A stretch of DNA of 64,000 nucleotides from Tenodera sinensis (taxonomy: Eukaryota; Arthropoda; Insecta; Mantodea; Mantidae), in the NCBI GenBank assembly GCA_030765045.1, contig CM060967.1, positions 170,635,251 through 170,699,250 on the forward strand, given 5' to 3'. The notes under the pieces are model-generated. The model was not told where the DNA came from. It ran no database searches and saw only the letters and a program-made list of their open reading frames with translations. Position numbers and translations under genes: made by a program. Positions 24,215-38,689 of the stretch are shown piece after piece. Position 1 is the first letter of the stretch, and every line of letters begins with the position of its first letter.

Positions 24215-24865
24215 TCTGTTACATTCACATGTCTTTCTCTTACCAATATTATTTGTTTTTATATAGCTCATACAAATGACTTACATAAGCTTATTTTTCT
24301 ACACACTTCGCGTTAATCGAAATAAGCCTTTACACAAATAGTTTCGTTACCCATTTCACAATGAGATAAAGGGAAACCAAATTCACAGCGACATGTTTAA
24401 AAATGGGTCGAAATATGCTGGCCTTGAAAATACATACTTTTGAAGACATCGTGAGAAACATTTGCATAGGAGTAGCATTTAAAAATGTTAACATATTGAA
24501 CAATTCAAAGCAACGATAAGAGATATCTCGAAAATGCCTGATGATACAAAAGAAGTTATTTGTGTGCTTTAAACAAATGCACCTTTTGGTTTTGCTTATC
24601 TTAAAGGTTTACCAACTATACAAAATTGCTTTAGAATGAAGAGACCACAGGCTATTCCATGAAAATTCAAGATATACGTAAATTTTATTTGTCACGTAAA
24701 TATCTTAAATATGGTTTTAATTAAAATCTTTGGAGACCTATTCTTTAAAAAAAAATGAACATTTTCAAAATTTGTCGTTTTTGTAATTGCAGTTTTCGGT
24801 GGGGGATTTTCTTGAAAATACTCCTGGCGTATCTTTGGAAGATATAGAGTTTGGTGTTAACCAGT
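24215..24865 (+). repeat. TIR repeat family, copy 10
   Basis: It runs from TTACATTCACATGTCTTTCTC through GAGATATCTCGAAAATGCC, GAATGAAGAGACCACAGGCT and CATGAAAATTCAAGATATACG to TCTTTGGAAGATATAGAG. Confidence 0.82.
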
Positions 24866-25126
24866 CAAACATTTTGTATTAGAAAGGCACATTTTAAGGA
24901 AGCGTTTGCATACTGCCATACCAAGTAGAAATGCACTGAATGCAAATAATTTGTCAAATGTATGCACAGTAATTGTTACGTTACCGAAGCTTTTGTTGTT
25001 ATGTTGGTAATCAATGAGGAGGAAAGCAAGGAAACGAGAGCAGCGTGAAGAGGAAGGGAAAGTGGGTGCTCTTGCCACAGTCTCTCTCCTTGACCTACAT
25101 CGTTCCTACAGCTTGGGAAACTACTG

Positions 25127-25130
25127 CCCC

Positions 25131-25161
<31 letters not shown>

Positions 25162-25213
25162 ACCTGCATCCTTCTTTACCTGTCTCATCCCATCCCATCC
25201 CATCCCATCCCTT
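25127..25213. repeat. C-run, (CA)n and (TCCCA)n simple repeats
   Basis: Adjacent simple repeats: about 21 C, then CA units, then five CATCC units. Open frames across them are artefacts. Confidence 0.9.
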
Positions 25214-25539
25214 CTTCCTTCCTTTTCCACACATTATGGAATCTGCACCTCCGTGTCTTTGGAAATATTTAATATTTTACCTTTTGAACTAAGTTCAGAA
25301 GTGGTGTTTAAAATCTCTTCCAACATATAGGTACTAAGAAACTGGAAAATAAGATGTCCAAGTATGGGAATAAAAATTCAAAACACGTTTATTTATTCAT
25401 TAAATTTCGCTGATAATCAGGTAACCATAGCACAAGATCACGACGACACAAGAATACATGGCAAGAAAATTAAAGGAAGAATGTATAAAACTGTTTTTCA
25501 ACACAAATATCAATGAAACAATTTGAGAGAGGAAGTAGA

Positions 25540-26005
25540 ACCCTTGTAATCTAAGGATGGTCAAGAAATTTCACTTATTTAGGCACCAAAATTGATAAAT
25601 TTGGCAATAATGCAACGGAAATTAAAAATAGAACTACCCAAAACCAGGAAATTTTGGAGTAAAAATATAACAAAGAATCCTAATAATATGGATCAGAAGT
25701 TTGACAATTATCACGTAAGGAAATCAGGAAAATTTTAGCTACTGAGATGGACGTTTTGAGAAGATCAGCTAGAAAATCAAGATATGAAACTGTGAAAGAA
25801 ATTATGGGAACTAAACAAGATTTGGATATTACTGAACAAAAAAGATTGTTGGTATGGACACGTTAAATGAATGCCAGATAACAGACTACCTAAATTGGAA
25901 GTACCAGGAAGGAGTTGTAACAACAATGAAATCCAGAGATTTGGTAGAAGAAATGTGGGAGGACAGAGAGGAGTGGCGTTTGGGCACCGGAAGAGGGCGA
26001 TAACT
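25540..26005 (+). mobile_element. LINE remnant, reverse transcriptase C-terminal part with frame breaks
   Basis: One frame near 25565 reads NFTYLGTKIDKFGNNATEIK, the conserved F-x-Y-L-G region behind the RT palm. Further on EMDVLRRSARKSRYE and the tail EMWEDREEWRLGTGRGR then stop (about 26001) match the usual C-terminus of insect non-LTR elements of this type. Stops and frame shifts separate the parts, so it is inactive. Plus strand, antisense to E74. Confidence 0.88.
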
Positions 26006-26549
26006 GTTATGACACCAGAACATATACAGAACTAAGAGTTTATTTTCATATTAAAACAAAACAGCAGGAGTTAAATGTGCTTAAAGTGAGGTGCTAGTTC
26101 TATCATTTAATCTTGTATTGCAATTTTAAACCTCACCAAGGACTTTCTCACTAAAGCCCAATACTTTAATATATTCATAATCCCAATTAAGAAACGAGTA
26201 TCAGTACGAGGATTTTCTAGCTTGCAAGTAAAAGTAATTCCGATTTATTAACCTCTATAAAAAGGATCATACACAAAACATGTGTAGTATAAGAGCACAT
26301 AGGCAACATTCGACTGGTAACCCCTGCGGTGTTGCCACTTCCTTAGTCGTAGCAGATAATTGCCCACTTCCGCGCCTACGGCGGAGTAATTGCTATGAAT
26401 CTCGCCCATCATGGCATCATGGCACGAAAGTGGTTATTCCAGTGTCTTCTTCCACCTTAAAGTTGGCCCTACACTGGCCTACCGGGAGGCACCATCCCCA
26501 CTGCTGCAGCTGACCAGATCGTCAGTCAAGCATACGCATCATGTCCGCC
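26006..26549. other. Intron sequence, GC-richer after 26280
   Basis: A GC-richer section 26280-26540 has a 77-codon open frame that does not resemble a known protein. Nothing else. Confidence 0.4.
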
Positions 26550-26692
26550 AACAGAAGAAAACGGAATGAAAGGGAAATTATGGAAAAATGGTGGCAGATG
26601 AGACACCACCCCAGAGTTCGCTCATCGACCAGAGAAAACCACAAAAAACCCAAAGTCCAAATGGGCGGTCGGCGAGAATCGAATCACAACTT
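26550..26692 (-). repeat. tRNA-derived SINE, family D
   Basis: Plus strand GGAATGAAAGGGAAATTATGG, GGTGGCAGATGAGACACCAC, GAGAAAACCACAAAAAACCC and GGCGAGAATCGAATCACAAC; the last is the reverse complement of a B-box-like segment. This body is characteristic of an arthropod SINE. Confidence 0.72.
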
Positions 26693-26704
26693 TTACACAA
26701 TTTA

Positions 26705-26790
26705 GAGTAGAGAGATAAACTTTAGCTCATCTTTTAGGGAAAGTTCTTCTCCACGAATTGATACTATTGTTAAATATGGCAGGTTCTACG
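26705..26790 (+). repeat. Dispersed repeat E, copy 2
   Basis: Match to 21660-21745 (GAGAGATAAACTTTAGCTCATC, AATTGATACTATTGTTAAAT). Same orientation; origin unknown. Confidence 0.6.
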
Positions 26791-27124
26791 TGTTCAAGAC
26801 TTTCCCCAGCATTTCCTATATATTTTCTGTCGTAAGTCATCGTTTTGTCGAAACTATTAATGCTAGTTAAATTCAATTTTAGGATGGTAAAAGAACCTCG
26901 TGCTGTTATTGTAGCTAAGTTAAGTCTAAACGTAGAGTGCACTTACAAGGGATCACCTGCATCCTGTAAAACTTTGTCTCATTGTTAAATAGTTTCTGAG
27001 CATGCTTTGGGATCATAACATCGGCGGGATAGAGTTTTTCATCTGGACAACACATGTATAAGCACTTCCATATTTAAAGCAGACTATGGGCACATCGAGA
27101 AACTTTGTTTAAAGAAAAACTTCT

Positions 27125-27193
27125 CAAGTCCAAGCGGAAATCGAACCCGTGATCCCTCGCACGACATGCAGCTGCTCTAGCGACTGAACTGAA
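27125..27193 (-). repeat. tRNA-derived SINE head
   Basis: The minus strand carries CAGTCGCTAGAGCAGCTGCA (A-box region) and ACGGGTTCGATTTCC (B-box) at tRNA-like spacing. No complete cloverleaf. Confidence 0.68.
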
Positions 27194-27194
27194 G

Positions 27195-28694
<1,500 letters not shown>

Positions 28695-30382
28695 CGTTCT
28701 GAAAGAGAAGTGTCGAATTTCAATTTTCTTAGGTTGCTCATTACGTAATACTGAACGACTTTGTAAAAGAGATGCTAAACGTTTTACGTTAACAAGAAGA
28801 TATGCTATAACCGGACAACACCTGACGAGCGGACCTATGACACTGATGAGCAAACGACATTTCCTGTGTGTGTGTGGCGATGAACAGCAATTATTAATCT
28901 GTTGATGCGCGCGCACGCGCTCGCTCGCTCGCGCAATCCTCGTCCCACTTACCCAGTTTCCAGCTGGACCCGTGAGTTAGGTCCTGACGCAACCCCACAA
29001 TTTCCGTGTGACCCCACGACCAGAACAAACGCATTCAATCACTTGCACAGCATGCAACTTGTCAATTCATTCGTGGAAATGAGCTGACCTTATTTATTCA
29101 CATTTATGAAAGTGAACAGAGGGAAGAAGGGAGTGTGTGTGTGTGTTAGTTCATGTAACCAATTCCTTAAACACGCATTATTATATTTATTTTAATATGG
29201 TTTAGGGTTAATTCTGGCTTTAACATGCTGTTTTTAAAATTGGTTTAATAACTTATAATATGCTGGATTTTGTATTGAATTCGTTAAATGCTCTAACATT
29301 TTCAGATTCCATTTAAAAATGCGATCTTCCCATTCATCATAAAAACAGCCTTCTACAGCATCACAAGTAATGACTCTCGTAATAGATGAGATGACAAGCT
29401 TATAGTACTTTTTCGGCACTTGCCAGTTATGATATTACTGTTATTATCATTATTATAGCCAACAGGTGTTGAAATGTCAACACAATTTCTGTAAATTGTC
29501 AACATTTTCCTCCCACATTGCACTGAATGACCTCTAGAACAATAAATAAACAAGTTTGCCCACCTCTGCTGTAAAGAAAAGGAATTACCAGTTATTTGCA
29601 CTTTGTATGGGATGTTTCTCTATTTGAATTTAATCTTAAACAACGTAACATAACAACAAACCATTTATTTTGTCTTTTTTTAACCTAGTTTCGTAAGGAA
29701 GTTTCCCAGCGCTTGAAACAGAGGTAAATCATAATAAGATTCCTCTACTCCTACCTTAACTCATGTTAAAGCCAGTGAAAAAGTGTCACATGGTGGTTTG
29801 TTAAATCACTGACAAGAAACGTTTTCTCCTGTTTTAGGTTAAAGGCGGAGAAACTCGACAACGTTTTCCTTGCCAAAGTCGAGTTGTCACCTGAAGGAAA
29901 CAAAAGGAACAGTTGAACGGTGTAGCGTATGGAAACGCGCCAGGAGCCAGGAGCTCCCTCATTCAGAATGCTAAGAGCATGTCTCCGTGCATCGTTAAAC
30001 ATCCTGATGGTGACTGGCCAGTCACCGGTAGTGACCCACATTGTCACAACTTTCATTGCGGCCAACGAACCAAACGCTACTGATTTCATGTGACGCTGTG
30101 AGAAAGCGTTTCATTGCCCTTGATTCACTTTCCGTGAGGCGCCGGCGAAAACAGCCATCAAGCTTGCAATTTATAACTGGAACTGGCGCCTAAAACATTT
30201 TTGGTGTTCTTGAAAAATTCACCAAAACTGCCCAAATCCTTTCAGTTCCAGTCCCAGTCATTAACATGTTTAAATGAATTTATCACTATGCTTGAAGGGT
30301 TGCTAAGCGCAGTTGCACATCTATTTTTTCCGAGGGTGACCAAAGTTTGACTTGTTATTCTCTTTTGCCTTTAACATTTTTC

Positions 30383-30384
<2 letters not shown>
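28695..30384. other. Intron sequence, nothing recognised
   Basis: Mixed AT-rich sequence with a GCGC/CTCG simple patch at about 28907-28934. No exon or named repeat. Confidence 0.4.

Positions 30385-30424
<40 letters not shown>
30385..30424 (-). repeat. 40-base T-run, probable poly-A tail of a minus-strand retrocopy
   Basis: On the minus strand the sequence ends GATAATAAAAGC followed by about 40 A. An AATAAA signal 6-8 bases ahead of a pure A-run looks like a retroposed transcript end. It may belong with the SINE at 30600-30895, but continuity cannot be shown. Confidence 0.6.
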
Positions 30425-30427
<3 letters not shown>

Positions 30428-30599
30428 TTTATTATCAATCAGCGCTGCAGCACTATACAGATATATACAGATAAGGGAGCATTACAGGGAAATAAAGCTG
30501 AATACAAAAACACAAAAAACTTGCTAAATAAGAACATGAGTCTGAAGAGGAATGAGGTCAACCTCTACAGGATTACACTCTTTGAATATAGTCTTCATC

Positions 30600-30895
30600 T
30601 GATTACACCCCCCCCCCCCGTAGGACTTACGAGCCAGTGTCTAGGAGAGCAGACGAACCTATGGACCGACAGAGTGAAGACCTGGGAGCGAATGGTTAGC
30701 ACAGCACCAAGTGTGAGAGTAAGGAGGAGGGTGATATGAAATGCAGGCGAAATGAATTGGAAAGGTGAAGATGGAGCAGCTGGTGGAATGAATGACGGGG
30801 AGAAACCGGAGAAAACCCACCCAGACGACGCTTCGTCCACCACGAATACCACAAGCGGGTCCCTGGGATCGAACCCGTACCACCTTGGTCTTAGA
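30600..30895 (-). mobile_element. tRNA-derived SINE, family B, copy 1
   Basis: Read on the minus strand: GGTACGGGTTCGATCCCAGG (B-box), GGTGGACGAAG, GGGTGGGTTTTCTCCGG, CATTCATTCCACCAGCTGC, CATTTCGCCTGCATTTC, and a G-run with GTGTAATCAGATG at the end. The same order is seen on the plus strand at 45685-45985. The A-box end is degenerate. Confidence 0.85.
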
Positions 30896-31554
30896 ACATC
30901 AATAACATTAATTCCACAGCGTTCCGGACATTCTATTGCTGCCAATGGAACACAGATTTAATATGTTCTGCATTACATCATGAGTAATTTTGTGAACAAA
31001 TTTCCAGCTTTGTACGACATTCTGTAGTTGACATTTATATCATTGTTATTTGAGCTTACCAGTAGGTAGGTAGGCATACTGTAGCCAGTACACCACACCA
31101 CACTGACAATTTCTAGCACCTAAGCTGCCCTTAAATATCACTAGCTGTCATTCAGATCTCCATTTAAGATTAAGCACTCACATACCAACATTAGAAATCT
31201 TAAAAAAAGTTTGTTATATATATGGAATATAAGTAATTGTTGCATCTATTATGTTTCCAATTACCGAATTTTGCAAGGTTATCGGAATGATTGTCCCAGT
31301 ACATTCACTTAGAAGTCTAATTCTTATTTCTGTTGTATTAATTCACATAAAATTAAAGTGTCGGTACTACCATAACAAAAATAACTTGTAGATTTTCCCG
31401 TTCCTTTGCTTTATTAAGAAATATTGCTGAATTATATACCCATTTAATTTAGAAGGACTTGTGGTTAGTTTACTACTCATATTCTGGGCCCCCCGTCACA
31501 ATATTTGAAACACTTAAGCTCTGGGCATAAGTCATAAGCTAACTTTTAATTTCA

Positions 31555-32115
31555 AAATGTCATCTGTTCATTAACATGCCTTACTCTATTCATTCTTCTA
31601 CAAATTATCCTTAGAACGCTTATTTTTTCTGTCTACTCCTTATTAATCGAAACAATCCAAACAAAAAGGACTGTGTGTTTTAGCGAGATCTACATTTTAT
31701 GTAGTAAGATTTTGTCTATTTGTAACAGTTTATCAACTTTACAAAAGTGATTTAGTCTGAAGAGGACTTTACAGGCTATTCAAGATATACATTTTGTCAT
31801 TCAAATATCTTAAGCATTCGCCATTTTAACCAAATTGTTAAAGCCATTTTTGAGAAAATAAAAAATAAAGAAATGTTTCCATATAAAAAGTAGTTTGGAA
31901 TGGGTATTACGTTGAACATTTCGTACTGTATCCCTTAAATACCGAGTTTGATGCTTAACCAACTTTTCATGTTTGAGTTCGCTGTTCACAGCCAAACACA
32001 TACATAGATCTTTTACTATCTTTTTTATGCAGGGAGTCTCAAAACGTGTAGCTCAATTGAGATCTCGGTATAGAATTTTTGGGGTAGAATGCAATACTTC
32101 TCTACGTGTAATGGT
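31555..32115 (+). repeat. TIR repeat family, copy 11
   Basis: It has TGTAGTAAGATTTTGTCTAT, GAAGAGGACTTTACAGGCTA, TTCAAGATATACATTTTGTC, TTAACCAACTTTTCATG, GAGTCTCAAAACGTG and the right end AATGCAATACTTCTCTACG. Confidence 0.85.
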
Positions 32116-34808
32116 AAGTGTTAGTGCACCCGCAACACTAAATGTCTTTTAGTGAAGTAGATGCATATGATTCAGTTAAGAGTGCACTCATGTGCAGCAG
32201 TGAACGAAATCCCCTTAGTTGTAAAACAGGTGTGAGTTACTATCTAGCACAGTAAGCGACCTTAAAAGGTTATGATGACGTTACCCACCCCAGCAACACA
32301 AGTTACTACAATACTCGTGCACTACGATTACGTATTTCGAGGCCAGGGAGTTACTGACGGAGAGGGGGAGGGGGGATTTCACTTTTCATTTAGAATCCTC
32401 ATGGTTAAACTGTGTCAGTGGGCCAGGGGAAAGTGGGACCCGACCCGCAAAGCTAGGCCGGCTCTGCGATGCCCTCTCGTGACAGTCTTCCCAACTAGCA
32501 CTCTCAGTGCGCAGGCTTGCTGAAATCCCCACAGCTGATTGTTGCCAAACTGCCCGTTTTTATTTCCACATAACAAAACAAGTTAACAGTACAAACACAG
32601 TTGCTTGATTGGGATGTTTAGTATATTCATTAATTGAAAATGTTAATGCTCAACTTCCTTTTCGAGCACTTGGGCACATCGCTTGGAACCTCAGTTATTC
32701 ATTTTGATCTAAGTTTTCTCTACATTTGTGATTCCTTACATGAATAGGTTAATGTGGTAGTATAGTATATTTCACTAATTGCTGATTCTTATTTCTATCG
32801 CATAACAAGCATACTAGATTTGCGTTAAGAATTTAGGCATATTTATCAATAAGTGGAAACGATTACAGACTGCAAGAGAATCAGTAACTCACTACGATAC
32901 AATAGAAAGCAAGTGAAAGATAATTTCAGATGTTGATTACCTGCTCGCTATCTTCTTAAACAAGCTATGTTTGGTTACCATCAAGATCCTAAGTAATCCT
33001 TGTTGTAAATCCCTTACTATGCTTCGTTTTTTATTGGAGTGCCGGATGATGTAAGTTTGATTTAAGTTCGTTGAGACTATCTGCTATGAATTATCCGGGT
33101 AAATGATCCCCAATCAAGACCATTTCTACACTGGCACACTAGATACTCGATGTATCAACTTGTGGGATATGCGCCATCTTCGTAAGCAGTGCTCGTCAAT
33201 ACTTTACACCCAAAACAAAAGAAAAACAGTATATTGAAATACAAATGTGACAAGTCATCACTGGAGAATGGTGACGTGTTTGAAAATACGAGACTATTTT
33301 TTTGTAACGATATTGAATAATAGAAATAGTACGGCGAAAATGAGATTAATTATTAACAATGTTTAACATGGTGATTCCAGCAGTAAAGTTGGCAACATTA
33401 ACCTTGGTGACAAGCTGACGATCGGTTGTTGATCAGTAAACTGTAGCTAAAATGGCAGGCAATATAAATCACGGAGGGAGACACCGATTCAGACGTCTGC
33501 AGTAATAAGGGCAGTTAATATAGCTCATGCATACACGTGCTATGAAATAGACAAAGCGCGCAGGTATGTTAGGTTAGGTTACCCGCACTGAATGCAGGAA
33601 ATTCAACTTTCCACCTTGACAACAAGAGAGGAGCACGTCTTAAAATACTATCGTCGAAAAAAGAAGTGTTTTCTGTGAGGGTAAGCCCCATACGTCCTAC
33701 GTACAAGCTACAAAGGTACTAATTATCGGCAGGAAGGATATTGCACGCCGGGTAGTACATAAAACCGGTCGACCTACTTGGGACCGTTGGGTAACCAATA
33801 ACTTATCTCAGCAATATGTTGCAGTCAAGTTTGCGTAAGTGCTGCGGTTGCTTGTCCTGTTCCTGGAGGAAATCAGCAACATAGCTGAGTCATCTTCTCC
33901 CACAGGAAGTAATCACTTCTACAGCTCTACACACATATTTAGTACTTTCATTTGTTTGTATCCAATCCAGAACCAGTAAGAACTGGTTTCGGATGACACC
34001 CAAAAATGGCTTTATTTCACAGTTTATACTTAAAGTATTTTATTAGCTGTGTTGTTTCTCTGGATGGATACTTTGAATTGCAAGTCATCTGATGTTGGTA
34101 TACGGTGCACAATGCTTCCCAAAGACGAGACGAAGTTCTGCTGTCTTTAACGATGCGTCAGTAGAACAAATGCAACATCAGTTTTTAGGGGGCTCCTAGT
34201 TTAAAACTGAGAAGTAAATAATGTAAACATAAGTGCACTTAAGGGGTGGTAAGCGGTGAAAGGTCATAAAAATGCTACTTTTAGTTTTTTATACTCTGGA
34301 TTTTTTCCCCTTGATTAGATAGATTTGATCGTTGCACTAACAATCTTATATTTTTTTAAACATACTTTCAAAATCGTGTAAGTTTTACTGTACTTAGTGG
34401 TGCAGTTTCTGTGTTCCCATACATAGTGATTTCTTTCTTTCCAAATGCAGAGTTCGCTTTCTTTATTTCAGCTTCGAAACGCTTTTTCTGACATGAATGA
34501 GATGCTTCCACAGAAACTGCTGAAGACAGCTAAAATTAAATTTTAGGGTGATAAAAGCAAGCTGTAGGTGCTATTGAGGATGTACGTTAGTATTAATAAA
34601 ATAGTTATTTTTAAATAAATAATTGCTGATAAGCTTTAATAAGGACTAATATAATTGAGAAAAATATCGTCCTTAATAAACAAACATCAAGACATTCGTC
34701 TGCATTCTGTAAAAATTCTCACGAATTTAGCGGATTTAAAATTAGCAAGTTAGGGCCTTTAATCTCACCCCAATTATTACTCATTCATTGTAGTTTTCAT
34801 TTTCGGTA
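32116..34808. other. Intron sequence, nothing named
   Basis: It includes a GC-richer patch 32330-32520, TTAGGTTAGGTTA at 33568-33580 and a mixed single-copy stretch at 33650-33900. No exon or mobile element was recognised. Confidence 0.4.

Positions 34809-34876
<68 letters not shown>
34809..34876. repeat. (ATT)n microsatellite
   Basis: About 22 ATT units with slight degeneration at the right end. Confidence 0.95.
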
Positions 34877-34880
<4 letters not shown>

Positions 34881-36040
34881 TAGCTATTCTTCATTATCAA
34901 GAGGTTAAATTTGTCCCAAAAGGAACAAGATGAGTAGAACAGCTATCATTTGGACCCGTGCTAACCATTATGTAATGATAATAATGTTGGTTATTTTTTC
35001 TTTTATTTCGTGTGGAATGTTTTACCTCTACCTTTTACCGATGATCGGCCAGGCAACTTTAGGAGGTAGGTACGCACCTTTGGCCAAACTTGAGTACTGT
35101 TTCAGGTTCAAAGGTTCTTCGCTAAGCAACAAGCATGTGCATAACAACGAGAGCAGCAATGGCAGAAAATAATCGGATAATGCAGGTCAAGGACGGTAAC
35201 CAGCAACTTCCGGTTCACAGCTTCCGGACTATCCCATTGGGACGTGCGGTTCATGCGTCGTTAATTATTACTGCAACAATGAGCTGTGTTTATACACACG
35301 AATACGCACATTAGTACAACACAACAAACATTTTCCCCATCGAAATTTCCGTAAATTTAATTGGAGTAAATTAACGGTTGGGTGGGTGCGGTTGTGGTGA
35401 AGCTGGGATTTCATGCATGGAGTATAACTTACTGTAAAACATGCACTAGTCACAAAGCTCATCTTGTCCACTCTCTATCTTCATGTTGCATCCTTGGAAC
35501 ATGCTCAAATAGACCCAACTAGCACTTTGGAGCTGGTTTTTAAAATCCTGAACTTTAATTTAGCTACCTTTAGTAGTTTCTGAGACAACGGGTCATTTAT
35601 ACTAGAAAATGCCATTCATAGAAAAACTTGTTCGAAGCACAAATAGACATTTGCAAAGAAAGAAAACACAAAAACTGCGTATCAAACCGTAAAGCAGACA
35701 AAACTTCCCCTAATACATACCTAAAGTTTAACTCTAAACTACAAAGTTTGTACGTGTTAGGAATTCCTTCTCTGAAGTGGTGTAAAAAAGACAGTACCAT
35801 TTTTAAAAATACATTTAATACAATATGTAACAAATTTAAGAGGGAATTTCAATTAATATTCCAGCATAAAAAAGTAAATATTGTTTTTAATGTTATGTTT
35901 ATATGCCGCCTTTAACATCGAAAGTCATATCGGCGACTTTTTAACCTCTTGGAACAATTGCTTAAGAGCAATTTTATTGTGTTCACTCGTTTAACGGTGG
36001 TTTTGAATTTTAGATTCACAATTAAAGACTAGAGACGATA
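34877..36040. other. Intron sequence around the ETS-site pair
   Basis: AT-rich apart from the 35180-35260 patch. No exon. A 95-codon frame at 35628-35915 has no recognised domain. Confidence 0.4.
35206..35228 (-). promoter_or_regulatory. Tandem ETS-site pair
   Basis: The minus strand reads TCCGGAAGC then ACCGGAAGT, two same-orientation GGAA cores 14 bases apart. ACCGGAAGT is a consensus ETS site of the class bound by E74. AGGTCA lies 17 bases to the left. Autoregulation of E74 is possible but untested. Confidence 0.35.
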
Positions 36041-36100
36041 AGGAATAATCCCAGGTAAAGGTGCTCTATTGACTGAGCTACCGGATCAGCCTAATACGTT
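36041..36100 (-). repeat. tRNA-derived relic, A-box half
   Basis: The minus strand has GATCCGGTAGCTCAGTCAAT then AGAGCACC, typical of a tRNA D-arm. The B-box half is not clear. Confidence 0.6.
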
Positions 36101-37584
36101 GTTATTTGGTGGTTAGTCTCTCCTTAATCTTAATACTTGTTGATTATAAATGTATTCATTTCTTTTTCAGGAGCTTACTTGCTTTGATTTCGGTGCAATA
36201 ATGCAAGGCAGACACAACACCTAAGATGGTAAAAGCAATAAAAGGAAATGAATACCAGCGAAATGTGGTTTGCTTCCATCTCGTGCGTATACAGCAAAAA
36301 GCACACTATTTAATTGGTTAAAATAAATCTATATGAAAAGTTCTGAGTACTACACTTAGATGTAGCTAAGGGCAAGATGGTCGTAGTAAACTTTTGATGC
36401 CGCCATAGACACGAAAACCTAAACCCTAACAGAACTCTGGTATCACTTCTCACGATGGTCTGTGTCCTCAATGGTTTCTTGGTAACGTGTTGCAGCCAGG
36501 AAAGGCATACTTTGCATTTACCATTGGATGAGATGGTAGCAAGATTTTGTCCCTGAGGTCATTTCTCATTGTCAACGATGATCCGGGTGCATAATATGTC
36601 AAACCAACGCAAGTTCATTGTCATTCAAGGCCATATTTACGCAGACCTGCATGTCAACGGGTCATTTAAATACCAAGTGCAGTGTTCGAACCTTGACTAC
36701 AGGTGTCGAGTGACTCATAGTGCGGCATTTAACCGTGCGTAGTTGTAATCTGCAGGAGGGAAGCGTGCTAAGTGCGCCTGGTTTCACTTCCTTGTTCTCT
36801 CTTTCTCCTTCCACGGGGGGAAAGGCCGGCTCAGCGGATAAATGAAATCGAAATGAAAACAGCGCTGACGCGTATGCAATCTCACCGAGAAGTTCAATGC
36901 ATGACTCCGGCAACCTGGAAGTTTCCAGATCTTGTTTTCCTGTTCAGTGCTTATGTGTGCTCAACAGAGTGGAATCAATGAGTGACTCAGCAGCCTAGAA
37001 GGCGGTGTGCTAGGGAAACTAGATACTCTATTTGGATTATTCCCAATTCTCCATAATATCTGAACTGTGAAGTTGATGCAAAATCCTCGTTCATATGTAA
37101 GCAGTACCTGCTGAAAAAGAAATACTGTGGGCTTTCTAATACCTGTTCTAATAAATTGGAGTTGAACTCAACTGCCAATACATAACCTGTTTCTTTTTGT
37201 TTTGAAACAAAACTACACAAGCGATTAATAACGAACATTATATCACCAGAACACAAAGGCATGTAGAGGTCAACTTCAACGTCCTTGAGAACATAAGTAT
37301 AAAAGACAGCTGTGGTATTAGAGATGACCTAATGCACCTTCGAATCATGGTGGGATGGAGGATCATCGGCCGAGAGAATAAAATCCTACTTCGGATAAAT
37401 TCCAAAATTGATAAAAAATTTTTAGAAATGTATGAGTAACATAATATGCCTGACACATTTCGCACTTTAGCAATAGATACTCGCTGACTGCAGTTTTTAG
37501 CCATTTTCATACAGTACACCATATCTAACTTGAAAGCCCTGTGGAGACCAGGAAATAAGTATAGTTAAAGACAAATTCTTTTGT
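36101..37584. other. Intron sequence, nothing recognised
   Basis: Mixed composition without named elements. Confidence 0.4.
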
Positions 37585-37652
37585 CCTATTCGGGAATCGA
37601 ACTAGATACTCTGGGTTGAGACGTTTGAACCTGGCCACTCAACTACAGACAG
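37585..37652 (-). repeat. tRNA-derived SINE head
   Basis: Minus strand: CTGTAGTTGAGTGGCCAGGT (A-box) then CTAGTTCGATTCCCGAATAG (B-box), at tRNA-like spacing. Confidence 0.7.
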
Positions 37653-38169
37653 TCGAAATGCTATTTTCTCATAGTTAAATAAATTACAATTTTTAAATAT
37701 AAAAAGTAATATTTTTCCGCTTTGAAAGTACTTTAGTTGAATTTCCAAATACTACCTGCCAGGTTGAAATATAATGCAACCTTTCTCATTTCTTTTAAAA
37801 CCTCAATAAAACACTATCCAGCCTATTTGAACAAGAATACGTATGTATAATATTGAAAAAAAGAGTTGAAACTGAACAGCTCGATAGACTTTCTTTGTTT
37901 CATTTTGTTACAAGGGATTTAACCGAACATGTAACATTGGGCAATGAATGTACGTCTCTAAAGCGTTGAAAACGATGGATAATGAAAACAGTCCAGTTTT
38001 GTTGTGTGAGGGGCAAAAGTAGTTGATTGTTCATTTAACAGAACAATTTTGTAAGATGTGGAAACGTCTGCATATAGCGGAAGAAACCTTGGTCATGCTG
38101 GATGGTTCCCTCAATAGCACGAAATACCTACCTACACGTTTTCAAGCTCAGCAAACACGCGAGCGACCC

Positions 38170-38410
38170 TCTCAGTTACGTAAACTGGCGCTATGCGACA
38201 CTGGCACTTTCATTACATTTGCTTGTAGCTATATTAACAATATAGCATGTTTCTGAAATTCCATGCTACTTGCATAAGCATGAGAAAAATGAATAGCGAC
38301 TTACTACGTTAGAAAACTAAGTATTCGGAAACTCAGTGATGGTTAACGTCACACATTTTTATATATTATGTGCTTTAACAAGATTTGTACTTTATGTGTA
38401 GTGAGATTCC
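38170..38410 (+). repeat. TIR repeat family, copy 12 (fragment)
   Basis: Weak but ordered matches: AATAGCGACTTACTACG, AACTAAGTATTCGGAAA, GTACTTTATGTGTAGTGAGAT. It is cut by the SINE tail that follows. Confidence 0.6.
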
Positions 38411-38445
38411 CGAGGTCGCGGGTTCAAACCCGATGGGGAGTGCTG
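38406..38445 (+). repeat. tRNA-derived SINE fragment (B-box end)
   Basis: CGAGGTCGCGGGTTCAAACC resembles the 3' half of a tRNA-like head and directly abuts TIR repeat copy 12. Confidence 0.6.
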
Positions 38446-38689
38446 TTTCACAGAAGTTACAGGAACTAAACATATGTTTGCCAAAGGTACACCTTGTTTA
38501 CAGTGTAGGTATACAAGTAAGATTCAACCTGATATATAGGGCGCCAAATCATATGATATAGGTACAACGGATTAAACCAGCAAGCCAAAAGCGATGAAAT
38601 GCTGTAAAATAATATCCAGAGAATGGCTGTGATTCGTGAACACGGCTGTTGGAAGTGTTATCTATCTATTACTGTGAAGTGTGCAAGTG

